A stretch of DNA of 36,306 bases, taken from NCBI GenBank assembly GCA_903970475.1, contig CAJCIQ010000059.1, positions 1 through 36,306 of the forward strand, read 5' to 3'. Below, in pieces: positions 14,448 through 21,664 of the stretch (its first letter is position 1; every line of letters begins with the position of its first letter). The translations under genes were made by a program, and so were the position numbers. Origin of the DNA: Beijerinckiaceae bacterium (GTDB lineage Bacteria; Bacteroidota; Bacteroidia; Chitinophagales; Chitinophagaceae). The notes below the pieces were generated by a model. The model saw only the letters and a program-made list of their open reading frames with translations, was not told the origin of the DNA and did no database searches.

Positions 14448-15424
14448 TGGAAGAAGGCATTTTTCAACAAAGAACAGACCTCCAGGAGTTACAGCAGGCC
14501 GTTGGCGAGATTCAATCAGAAATACGGAAAGTATTGGTTGGACAAGATGACCTGGTCCGTCTTTTAATTACTGCTGTACTGGCCGATGGGCACGTTCTGA
14601 TCGAAGGCGTTCCGGGCATTGCCAAGACGCTTAGTGCTCGCTTATTGTCCAAAACCTTATCTGTGGGTTTTTCCAGGGTACAATTTACCCCTGATCTGAT
14701 GCCTTCCGATGTATTGGGTACAACCGTATTCAACCCCAAAGACGCCGCATTCCAGTTTAAGAAGGGGCCCATTTTCTCTAACCTGGTGCTCATAGATGAA
14801 ATCAACAGGGCTCCAGCCAAAACCCAGGCGGCCTTATTTGAGGTAATGGAAGAAAGGCAGGTTACCATGGATGGGACAACTTATGCAATGGACAAACCTT
14901 TTATGGTATTGGCTACGCAAAACCCTGTGGAACAAGAAGGGACCTATAGGTTGCCGGAAGCCCAACTGGACCGCTTCCTCTTTAAAATCAACGTGCCTTA
15001 TCCTGGTGAACAGGAAGAGGTGGATATGTTGCTCAGGTTCAACCAGCCAGATATGGAAGACCCTGTTACCCGATTACAGCCCGTATTGTCTGCCGCCAAA
15101 ACAGCCATCCTTCGCCGTCAGGTCAGGAGCCTCCATATAGAAGAGCCATTACTGAGATTCATTGCCCGCCTGACACAGGCTACCCGTCAACACCATTCCT
15201 TATACCTGGGTGCTTCCCCCCGGGCTTCCCTGGCGTTAATGAACGCGTCAAAAGCAATAGCAGCCATGGAGGGCAGAGACTTTGTTACACCTGAGGATGT
15301 ATTAGAGGTGGCTATTCCTGTACTCAGACATAGAATTCTCCTGACCCCTGAAAAGGAAATGGAGGGCATCACAGAAGATGAAGTCATCCGCCAGATATTA
15401 CAGTCACTGGAAATACCACGTTAA
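14447..15424 (+). CDS. MoxR-type AAA+ ATPase
   Basis: The 325-residue protein has Walker A GVPGIAKT (about 54-61), Walker B LVLIDEINRAPAKTQAALFE (about 110-129), sensor 1 MVLATQNPVEQEGTYRLPEA (about 153-172), the LDRFLFKI helix (about 174-181), and the AAA lid with GASPRASLALMNASKAIA (about 258-275). These are the hallmarks of the MoxR subfamily (AAA_3). MoxR proteins act as chaperone-like ATPases that mature or remodel partner proteins, usually with VWA or DUF58 partners. The start overlaps the DUF4350 stop by one base (TAATG), and the DUF58 gene follows after 11 nt. Confidence 0.93.
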   Translation: MEEGIFQQRTDLQELQQAVGEIQSEIRKVLVGQDDLVRLLITAVLADGHVLIEGVPGIAKTLSARLLSKTLSVGFSRVQFTPDLMPSDVLGTTVFNPKDAAFQFKKGPIFSNLVLIDEINRAPAKTQAALFEVMEERQVTMDGTTYAMDKPFMVLATQNPVEQEGTYRLPEAQLDRFLFKINVPYPGEQEEVDMLLRFNQPDMEDPVTRLQPVLSAAKTAILRRQVRSLHIEEPLLRFIARLTQATRQHHSLYLGASPRASLALMNASKAIAAMEGRDFVTPEDVLEVAIPVLRHRILLTPEKEMEGITEDEVIRQILQSLEIPR

Positions 15425-15435
15425 AACCTGAGCCC

Positions 15436-16767
15436 TTGTCCTTGGTAAACTTTTATCTATCCTATTATCTATCCCGCAGAGCATATCTGTGGGGAGGGGG
15501 GATCGTGCTGTTGTTCATCTGTGCTTTTTTTATTCCCTCCTTGATCGTAGTGCCCAAGTTTGGAAGCCTGTTCCTATTGGTTTGCATTCTCCTGGATACG
15601 TTTCTGATGTATAGGAATGTGCTTGTCGCCCAAAGGGAAACGCCCCAACGATTCAGTAACGGGGATTTAAACACAGTGCGCATTGCGGTAGAGAATCAAT
15701 ATCCCTTTAGTCTCCAGGTAAGGGTGATTGATGAGCTTCCTGTCCAATTTCAGAACAGAAACTTTTTTAGGGATGGCAACGTTCCCTCGGGCCGGACCTG
15801 GCACTTTGGTTATGAAGTACAACCTAAGGAAAGGGGAGAATACCTGTTTGGTAAACTCCTCGTGTTTGCCCGGTCTCCTTTGGGATTGGTCAATCGCAGG
15901 TTTTCCATAGGTGACCAGCATATGGTTCCTGTGTATCCATCCTACCTTCAACTTCGGCGGTTTCAGTTGAAGGGGCCTGGGTCTGCGGATGAATCCGGGC
16001 CACAGCGATTCCGCCGGTTGGGGCGCAGCATGGAATTTGAGCAAATCAAGGATTATGTACCAGGAGATGATTACAGGACCATCAATTGGAAGGCCAGCGC
16101 ACGTAAGGGCCAGCTCATGGTCAATACGTTTGTAGAAGAACGCAGCCAGCATATTTATTGTGTCATCGATAAAGGCAGGTTGATGAAGATGCCTTTTGAA
16201 GGAATGACCTTGTTGGATTATGCCATAAATGCTTCCCTGGCGTTGCTCAGCGTCGCCCTGCAAAGGCAGGATAAGGCAGGGCTGATCACTTTTTCAAAGC
16301 GCATAGACCAATTTTTGCCCGCAGAGCGTCAAGCCACCCAGATGGAGGCTGTGATGGAGGCGCTTTACCATCAGGAAACGGCGTTTAATGAAAGTGATTT
16401 TGAAAACCTCTACGGGCAAGTCAGGGGCCGGCTCAAGCAGCGTAGCTTGCTCATCTTATTTACCAACTTCGAATCCATTCATAGCCTGAGAAGGCAATTG
16501 CCCTATCTCAGGTCTATAGGGCGGTATCACCTGTTGCTCACCGTCTTCTTCGATAATACGGAGCTTCACGCCTTGCAAAAGCAGAACGCGAAATCCCTGG
16601 AGGATATCTACATCAAGACCTTGGCCGACCGTTTTCTCTACGAAAAAAAGCTTATGGCTAAAGAACTGGCTCAGTATGGAATCCTATCTGTCTTTACCAG
16701 CCCGGAGAACCTCACCATCCAAACGGTGAACAAGTACCTGGAAATAAAAGCCCGGCAGGCGCTCTGA
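15436..16767 (+). CDS. DUF58 domain-containing protein (VWA-like partner of MoxR)
   Basis: The 443-residue protein has two membrane helices near the N-terminus (about 18-52: WGGGIVLLFICAFFIPSLIV and FGSLFLLVCILL). A beta-rich extracytoplasmic-like region follows, then the DUF58 signature GDDYRTINWKASARKGQLMV (about 211-230) and a von Willebrand A-like fold (IYCVIDKGRLM, about 237-247; LLILFTNFES, about 336-345). The D-x-S metal site of true VWA domains is replaced by DKGR. The start is a TTG (15436, or 15442 in the same frame), since no ATG precedes the first helix. It closes the operon; its TGA lies inside the first unit of a tandem repeat. Confidence 0.85.
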   Translation: MSLVNFYLSYYLSRRAYLWGGGIVLLFICAFFIPSLIVVPKFGSLFLLVCILLDTFLMYRNVLVAQRETPQRFSNGDLNTVRIAVENQYPFSLQVRVIDELPVQFQNRNFFRDGNVPSGRTWHFGYEVQPKERGEYLFGKLLVFARSPLGLVNRRFSIGDQHMVPVYPSYLQLRRFQLKGPGSADESGPQRFRRLGRSMEFEQIKDYVPGDDYRTINWKASARKGQLMVNTFVEERSQHIYCVIDKGRLMKMPFEGMTLLDYAINASLALLSVALQRQDKAGLITFSKRIDQFLPAERQATQMEAVMEALYHQETAFNESDFENLYGQVRGRLKQRSLLILFTNFESIHSLRRQLPYLRSIGRYHLLLTVFFDNTELHALQKQNAKSLEDIYIKTLADRFLYEKKLMAKELAQYGILSVFTSPENLTIQTVNKYLEIKARQAL

Positions 16768-16857
16768 CGCATGGGTCGCCATCGGCTCTGACGCATGGGT
16801 CGGCCATTGGCTCTGACGCCCGGGTTGCCATCGGCTCTGACGCATGGGTGCGGGTTG
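16761..16857. repeat. 24/25-bp tandem repeat array (4 copies) starting in the DUF58 stop codon
   Basis: Units beginning GCTCTGACGC start at 16761, 16785, 16810 and 16834. The typical unit is GCTCTGACGCATGGGTCG plus GCCATCG, with small changes. The TGA in the first unit (16765-16767) is the stop codon of the DUF58 gene. The units share sequence with the insert in miaA (6726-6744) and the segment at 21625-21660. Confidence 0.88.
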
Positions 16858-16860
16858 CTA

Positions 16861-16893
16861 AAAAGAGAAAACCCGCTTAGGGCGGGTTCTCTA
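16861..16893 (-). terminator. Terminator after the small gene 16944-17078
   Basis: AACCCGC (16871-16877) pairs with GCGGGTT (16883-16889) around TTAGG, with further partly paired AGAG/TCTC flanks. On the minus strand the stem is followed by a T-rich tail (TTTTCTCTTTTT). On the plus strand the tail is poor (CTCTACAT), so the main direction is minus, although it may also stop the DUF58 operon. Confidence 0.65.
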
Positions 16894-16943
16894 CATAAGA
16901 TATGGGACAAGTTGCAGAGGTTTATCAAGATATGGATTAGTAC

Positions 16944-17078
16944 TTACATTGGATGCTTTTGGTTTGTTCTGCTGGGCAAGCTCCTGTTGAAACGAATGAT
17001 TTGGTAAGCAACGTAAACAGAAGGTGCAACAAAACTAATAATAGCCGCAGCTATTTCAAGTGTAAGAGATTGGTCCAT
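16944..17078 (-). CDS. Candidate small membrane protein (44 aa)
   Basis: ATG (17078-17076) to TAA (16946-16944) on the minus strand encodes 44 residues. The start is MDQSLTLE, followed by a hydrophobic segment IAAAIISFVAPSVYVAYQII (about 9-28) and a basic tail (RFNRSLPSRTNQKHPM). One membrane helix with the positive end inside is the expected topology. A terminator oriented on the same strand lies about 50 nt beyond the stop, and the gene sits in an otherwise empty interval of about 400 bp. No clear -7 box is adjacent; TATATTTATG on the minus strand near 17219-17228 is a candidate, leaving a long leader. No family recognised. Confidence 0.5.
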   Translation of the reverse strand: MDQSLTLEIAAAIISFVAPSVYVAYQIIRFNRSLPSRTNQKHPM

Positions 17079-17279
17079 AGTCGAATATTTAGTGATAAAA
17101 AAGTTTAATCCACTGGTGGTTTAACACTAACGGACATGGATCATTTGGTACAAACAACAGGAGATGTGGATCTTAATAGGAGGTGTTTTCTGGTGAGAGG
17201 GTAAGCAATTTGACTGCATAAATATAGTATAATTGTGGGATATGTAAAATAAAAATGGAGAGGTATGTGTGGCGCGCCC
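17079..17279. other. AT-rich intergenic segment, no gene assigned
   Basis: About 200 bp between the small membrane protein gene and the truB promoter. The only open frames are a 22-codon plus-strand frame (17136-17204) and a 30-codon minus-strand frame, neither with convincing composition. A perfect AGGAGGTG occurs near 17180 but is followed only by a four-codon frame. I see no further structure. Confidence 0.4.
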
Positions 17280-17287
17280 TATTTTTG
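17280..17287 (+). promoter_or_regulatory. TAnnTTTG -7 box for truB
   Basis: TATTTTTGC fits the consensus; the ATG at 17295 is 7 nt past its last base, so the mRNA leader would be very short or absent. Confidence 0.65.
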
Positions 17288-17294
17288 CAACCCC

Positions 17295-18002
17295 ATGGCC
17301 GATTTAACTCCACTTCAGGCATTATTTCAGGAAGGAAAAGTGCTCCTGATTGACAAACCTTTGACCTGGACCTCTTTTGATGTGGTCAGTAAAGTCCGCA
17401 GTGCCATCCGTATCAAGAAGGTGGGGCATGCCGGTACATTGGACCCTTTAGCCACGGGGCTATTGATTGTTTGTACGGGTAAGTACACCAAAAAAATCAA
17501 CGAATACATGGGCCAGGAGAAAGAGTACGTGGCGACTTTTCACCTGGGAGCCATTACCCCCACCTATGACCTGGAAAGTGTACCCCAGGATCCTAAATCC
17601 ATTGAGGGCATTGACGCGGCTGCGCTGCAAGCGGCTGCCCTGAACTTTACCGGTGACATTCTTCAAATCCCCCCCATTCACTCCGCTATCAAACAAAATG
17701 GGAAACCGGTTTACCTCCTGGCCAGAAAAGGGAAGGAGGTGAAATTAGAGCCCAGGCCTGTGCGTATCAGTGCATTTGAGCTATTGGATATCCGGCTGCC
17801 AGAAGTGGAGGTAAAGGTAGTGTGCAGTACAGGAACCTACATACGCAGTTTGGCCAATGACTTTGGGGCTACCCTGGGCTGTGGGGCTTACCTGAGTGCA
17901 TTGCGCAGAACCAGGATAGGTGCGTTTACCGTCGATGAGGCCCAAAGCCTGGAAGGGTTTCTGGAAACGGTCAAAGAGATTCGTGGGGAGAAGCCGGCTT
18001 AG
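17295..18002 (+). CDS. truB: tRNA pseudouridine(55) synthase TruB
   Basis: TruB makes pseudouridine at position 55 of the T-arm of tRNAs. The 235-residue protein shows KPLTWTSFDVVSKVR (about 19-33), the catalytic motif GHAGTLDPLATGLL (about 43-56, with Asp in TLDP), the YVATFHLGAITPTYDLE segment (about 77-93), and the C-terminal CSTGTYIRSLANDFG (about 177-191). It lacks a long C-terminal PUA domain, in line with many Bacteroidota TruB proteins. I choose ATG 17295 because it follows the -7 box and gives the usual N-terminal length; the ATG at 17265 lies upstream of that box. The gene converges on tamL with a 4-bp overlap of coding ends. Confidence 0.94.
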   Translation: MADLTPLQALFQEGKVLLIDKPLTWTSFDVVSKVRSAIRIKKVGHAGTLDPLATGLLIVCTGKYTKKINEYMGQEKEYVATFHLGAITPTYDLESVPQDPKSIEGIDAAALQAAALNFTGDILQIPPIHSAIKQNGKPVYLLARKGKEVKLEPRPVRISAFELLDIRLPEVEVKVVCSTGTYIRSLANDFGATLGCGAYLSALRRTRIGAFTVDEAQSLEGFLETVKEIRGEKPA

Positions 18003-20836
18003 AAAGAGTACCCTATCCCAAAACTGAAGTTATAGTTGTTATACCTCCATTCCTTATTCTCTTCGGACCTGCCAAATACGTGGGCTAAGTTGATACCTGG
18101 CCATTGCCAGCCGTCATTGATGGGTTCGTCTGGTTTCTTGAACCTGAAACCAAAGTCAAACCTCAAAATAAAGTAGTTGAAGTCCAGCCGGAATCCAACA
18201 CCCGCACCAACGGCTAGTTCCTGATAGAGGTGTGAAATGTCCAGGGTGGCGCTGTCATAGGAAGGAGGGGCGCTACCTGTAAATGGTTGTTTTTTGAAAT
18301 CCCAAATGTTGCCTATATCCGTGAAGATGGCACCTTTCAGGTACATCGAATTGGGGATGATTTCTGCGATGTTGTACCGGTACTCCAGATTGGTTTCCAG
18401 TTGAATGTCCCCAAATCGATCGTTGAATATATTGGCTTGATAAGGGGCCAGGTGCACAGATCCGGGACCGAGTTGCCTGAACTCCCAGGCCCTCATACTA
18501 TTGGGACCGCCTCCCACAAATTGTTTGAAGAAAGGTAGGGTGGAATCTCCTCCCAGCGGAATGCCAACGCCAGCGAATACACGGAAATCCCAGGAATTGT
18601 TATTGCGGTATTTGATTTCGTGTTTGTAATCCAGGCTGGGCCTTATGTATTCGAACAACTGGGACAAAAGGGGATTTCCGGGATATTGCTTCTTCAAGAA
18701 GGAAGCCAGTAGGCCGGACGTTTCCAGGTTTGCCCTTAATGAGTTGGAGTGTCCGGGGTGGCGGGGGTTTCCGAAGGTCCAGAGCAAGTCCTCATTCTGG
18801 GCCATAATCAGGGCATTCGTATAGGCATAACGCAAAAATGGGTTCTCTGCCAAGGCAGAATCAAAGGCGGTCGTAATATTATAGAGTCTGGAGTATTCAA
18901 TGTCAATTGGGTTAAAAGACCAGGTTACATTGGTGTCTGTCTTCCACTGGAAACCGTACTTCACACTAAAATTGTTCAGATCAAAATAACCAATGCGTTC
19001 CACGTAAGTGGCGTTGGAACTGATGATGGTTTGTTGAGCCAGGAGATGTTTCCTGTTGATGGAATTGATGGGGGTAACAAACCTGGGGAAGGTAAAGGCA
19101 TTGGAATAGCCCAGGTCAATGGAGGCGAGGTTCCAGTCATAATTAGGATTGGCCTCGGCACCGGCACTGATGGTATTGGTCATGGAAATGGCTTCCTTGC
19201 CCACATTTCTATTGGTAATACCTAGGTTCCCATCCAGACCGATCAGGTTACCGGAGGCAATGCCCGTCGTAGAGCTGTTGTTGACCGCGTTATAGTTGAG
19301 TTCTATGTCTGAGTTAAAACTTTGTTTTTTGGCTGGCGTCAGCAGGTAATAAAAATCCAGTTGTCCCACGGAATCCCTAAAACGATCCTGCATTCCCCTA
19401 AGGCCCACGTCCATATGTTTAAAAGCCGTGTCCTGTGGACCAAGATTACGTAAGGGTTTGTCCCAGGGGGCCAGATTGGAGGAGGGGGAGTGGGTGCTGT
19501 CTATCCGCTGTTGGGCGATGCCGCCGGTGTGGGTGGAGTCTGGCAGATGGGCAACCAGCATAGCGGTATCGCTCACCCGAAGCTTGCGCGTGGAATCCAC
19601 CTGTAGCTTGCGTGTCGTATCCATGGCTTCCAAGGTGGAATCTACCTTGACGCTGAGCTGAACCTGGGCCATAGAGTCGGCCAGGTAGCGGCTATGGGCT
19701 GCCAGTACAGCGGCCTCCTGGGCGCTGTCGGCCGCTCTCCTGGCAGCAACTGTATCGCTTCTGTGATTGATGGAGGTATCTGTTACTTCTTTAGCCTGTA
19801 CTATGGGGACCTGCCATACACCCAGGAAATTCAAGGTATTCAGCGTTTTGTCGTAATTGTCCTGGCGATAAAGGTCTCCGGGTTTCAGAAAGCTATTCCT
19901 CAACAAAAAGCTGGGTTTGAATTTAAGAGACTGATAGCGGAGGATAACAGAATCTATGATGATACCAGTCAGGGGATTTTTCCGGTTATCACGGGTCGTT
20001 TCATAGTCTGGATATATAAATACCCTTCTGATGTAATAACGTCTTAGAAGAGCGGAATCCAGGACAGGACTTAACGTAAGGTATACGTCAGTTGTGGGAT
20101 TCTTTTGTTGCCTGGATTCTTCGGCAAAACGGTGTATGCGTTCCAAAGGATCCAATACCGGGTTAATCAGGGTAGGGTTAATCGTATCCAGTTCTATCTG
20201 AAAGGCACTTCGGGTAATCCCATAGTAACCATAGTTTTTGTAAATGGTGATTAACCGATCAATTTCATTCTGAAGGTTATCCGCGTTAAAGGCCTCACCC
20301 CGTTTAAGCAGGGAAGACTTTCTGGAGGAATCTGCCAACCGTTGCAACTCTGGATCAGCAAAGGATACGACAATGGAATCGAGTAAGGTGCGTGGGCCGG
20401 CCTTTACGTGAAAGGTGGTCGTTGCCCTATATTGGGCTTTCCGCGGATTAGATGCTTTAACGGTATCTATTTGGTAGGTATAGGAAACTTCGGGACTGAA
20501 GAATCCTTGTCCAGCCAGGTAATAGCGTATGGTTTTTAAGGAGGATCCGGCATAGGCGGTGTCGTAAGCCGCGGGATACAGGATACTGTGCCAGATAAAT
20601 AAAAGATCCCTTTGGTGGGGTATCAGGCTATCGTCCAATTGTAAGGCCAGGACCCTGCCCAGGTCTTTTTTTTCTGCATTTGGCAGATCGGCTTGGAGAT
20701 CTATGTTATTTTTGAAAACGAAAGGCTTTCCTTTCTGGTAGTGTTTGGGAAGGTAACAACCATACAGGCATAATCCCCCGATCAAACAGATTAGCCATAT
20801 AAAAGGGGGAAAAGACGTGCCAGATGATACCTTCAT
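17999..20836 (-). CDS. TamL-like lipoprotein of the Omp85 (BamA/TamA) superfamily
   Basis: The 945-residue protein begins with a lipoprotein signal (LICLIGGLCLYGC, lipobox LYGC with Cys27). POTRA-like repeats follow (for example LLFIWHSILYPAAYDTAYAG, TTFHVKAGPRTLLDSIVVSF, and LRYQSLKFKPSFLLRNSFLKPG with a beta-alpha-alpha-beta pattern). The C-terminal D15/surface antigen barrel contains FKQFVGGGPNSMRAWEFRQL (about 770) and ends in Phe (SFGIGYSF). This combination is TamL, the lipidated TamA-like protein of Bacteroidota implicated in outer membrane protein or lipid assembly. Between POTRA and barrel (about residues 350-465) is a low-complexity Ala/Asp/Ser/Arg/Thr region with a repeated RKL.VDSTRKLRV pattern. 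Upstream, GATATTTG (20850-20857, minus) may be the -7 box. Confidence 0.85.
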   Translation of the reverse strand: MKVSSGTSFPPFIWLICLIGGLCLYGCYLPKHYQKGKPFVFKNNIDLQADLPNAEKKDLGRVLALQLDDSLIPHQRDLLFIWHSILYPAAYDTAYAGSSLKTIRYYLAGQGFFSPEVSYTYQIDTVKASNPRKAQYRATTTFHVKAGPRTLLDSIVVSFADPELQRLADSSRKSSLLKRGEAFNADNLQNEIDRLITIYKNYGYYGITRSAFQIELDTINPTLINPVLDPLERIHRFAEESRQQKNPTTDVYLTLSPVLDSALLRRYYIRRVFIYPDYETTRDNRKNPLTGIIIDSVILRYQSLKFKPSFLLRNSFLKPGDLYRQDNYDKTLNTLNFLGVWQVPIVQAKEVTDTSINHRSDTVAARRAADSAQEAAVLAAHSRYLADSMAQVQLSVKVDSTLEAMDTTRKLQVDSTRKLRVSDTAMLVAHLPDSTHTGGIAQQRIDSTHSPSSNLAPWDKPLRNLGPQDTAFKHMDVGLRGMQDRFRDSVGQLDFYYLLTPAKKQSFNSDIELNYNAVNNSSTTGIASGNLIGLDGNLGITNRNVGKEAISMTNTISAGAEANPNYDWNLASIDLGYSNAFTFPRFVTPINSINRKHLLAQQTIISSNATYVERIGYFDLNNFSVKYGFQWKTDTNVTWSFNPIDIEYSRLYNITTAFDSALAENPFLRYAYTNALIMAQNEDLLWTFGNPRHPGHSNSLRANLETSGLLASFLKKQYPGNPLLSQLFEYIRPSLDYKHEIKYRNNNSWDFRVFAGVGIPLGGDSTLPFFKQFVGGGPNSMRAWEFRQLGPGSVHLAPYQANIFNDRFGDIQLETNLEYRYNIAEIIPNSMYLKGAIFTDIGNIWDFKKQPFTGSAPPSYDSATLDISHLYQELAVGAGVGFRLDFNYFILRFDFGFRFKKPDEPINDGWQWPGINLAHVFGRSEENKEWRYNNYNFSFGIGYSF

Positions 20837-20849
20837 ATTCGATTCAAGA

Positions 20850-20857
20850 CAAATATC
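20850..20857 (-). promoter_or_regulatory. Near-consensus -7 box for tamL
   Basis: The minus strand reads GATATTTG, one mismatch from TAnnTTTG, 13 nt before the tamL ATG. It lies in the 22-bp divergent gap and overlaps nothing else useful on the plus strand. Confidence 0.4.
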
Positions 20858-20858
20858 T

Positions 20859-21617
20859 ATGCTCAGTAAAGCACAAATTAAATATATTCAAAGTTTACAC
20901 CAGAAAAAATTCAGGGTAGAAACCGGTAATTATATGGCAGAGGGCCCTAAAGTTGCCGAAGAAATATTGATCAGTGTCCCTGATTTGATTGAGTCCATTG
21001 CCGCCTTACCCTCATGGATAGATGCACATGCCTCCGCACTCCAACGCCTGGATCCGTTAAAAATACATGCCATAAATGAGACAGAATTGGAAAGGATATC
21101 CACCCTTTCTACACCAAATGAAGTGGTGGTGGTCCTCCGTAAAGTGGAGACGCAGCCATGGACACTACCTGAGGGAGCCTGGTGCCTTGCTTTGGATGGT
21201 ATTCAAGACCCTGGAAACCTGGGAACCATCATCCGGATCGCCGATTGGTTTGGGGTTAACCGTATGCTATGCTCCCTGGAATGCGCAGAATGGTACAATC
21301 CAAAAGTGATACAGGCCAGTATGGGAAGCTTCTTACGGGTTCAGCCTTGCTACTCGGCATTGCAACCCTGGTTGTCTTCCTGGAAGTATCCTGTCTACGC
21401 AGCTACTTTGGAAGGGAAACCCATCACCAGATTAGAGCGGGCAGCGCCCGGAATGGTGCTGATCGGAAATGAGTCCAAAGGGATTCATCCGGAATTGAAG
21501 GCCCTGGCTACCCAAGAGGTGACCATACCCCGTATTGGAGAGGCCGAATCGCTGAATGCGGCGGTGGCCACCGGTATATTGCTGTCCCATTTTTGCCGGG
21601 ATGGGCACGGAGCTTGA
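20859..21617 (+). CDS. TrmH/SpoU-type RNA 2'-O-methyltransferase
   Basis: The 252-residue protein has an N-terminal substrate-binding-like part (KIQSLHQKKFRVETGNYMAE-like start, about 1-60) and the SPOUT knot motifs. These are motif 1 ALDGIQDPGNLGTIIRIADW (about 111-130), motif 2 VLIGNESKGIHPEL (about 200-213) and motif 3 IPRIGEAESLNAAVATGIL (about 221-239). It uses AdoMet to methylate a ribose 2'-OH in rRNA or tRNA; the target nucleotide is not predictable. ATG 20859 gives the common MLSKAQIKYI start; an upstream in-frame ATG/GTG-type start at 20817 would overlap tamL. After the stop comes a 47-bp gap that contains a copy of the dispersed GC-rich repeat (21625-21660). Confidence 0.88.
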   Translation: MLSKAQIKYIQSLHQKKFRVETGNYMAEGPKVAEEILISVPDLIESIAALPSWIDAHASALQRLDPLKIHAINETELERISTLSTPNEVVVVLRKVETQPWTLPEGAWCLALDGIQDPGNLGTIIRIADWFGVNRMLCSLECAEWYNPKVIQASMGSFLRVQPCYSALQPWLSSWKYPVYAATLEGKPITRLERAAPGMVLIGNESKGIHPELKALATQEVTIPRIGEAESLNAAVATGILLSHFCRDGHGA

Positions 21618-21624
21618 GTGGGAC

Positions 21625-21660
21625 CCGCAGACGGCAAACGGAGGGCCATTGGCGCCCGAG
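21625..21660. repeat. Dispersed GC-rich repeat fragment
   Basis: CCGCAGACGGC (21625-21635) is identical to 6706-6716 in miaA, and GGCCATTGGCGCCCG (21645-21659) resembles GGCCATTGGCTCTGACGCCCG in the array at 16803. It fills the short gap between two convergent genes. Confidence 0.6.
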
Positions 21661-21664
21661 AAGT

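Noticed and set aside
17136-17204. 22-codon plus-strand frame with a nearby AGGAGGTG
   Set aside because: The motif lies inside the frame, not before a start, and this lineage seldom uses such sites; too short to support.
20817-20858. Upstream extension of the TrmH-type methyltransferase
   Set aside because: It would overlap the tamL start on the other strand; the ATG at 20859 gives the usual family N-terminus.
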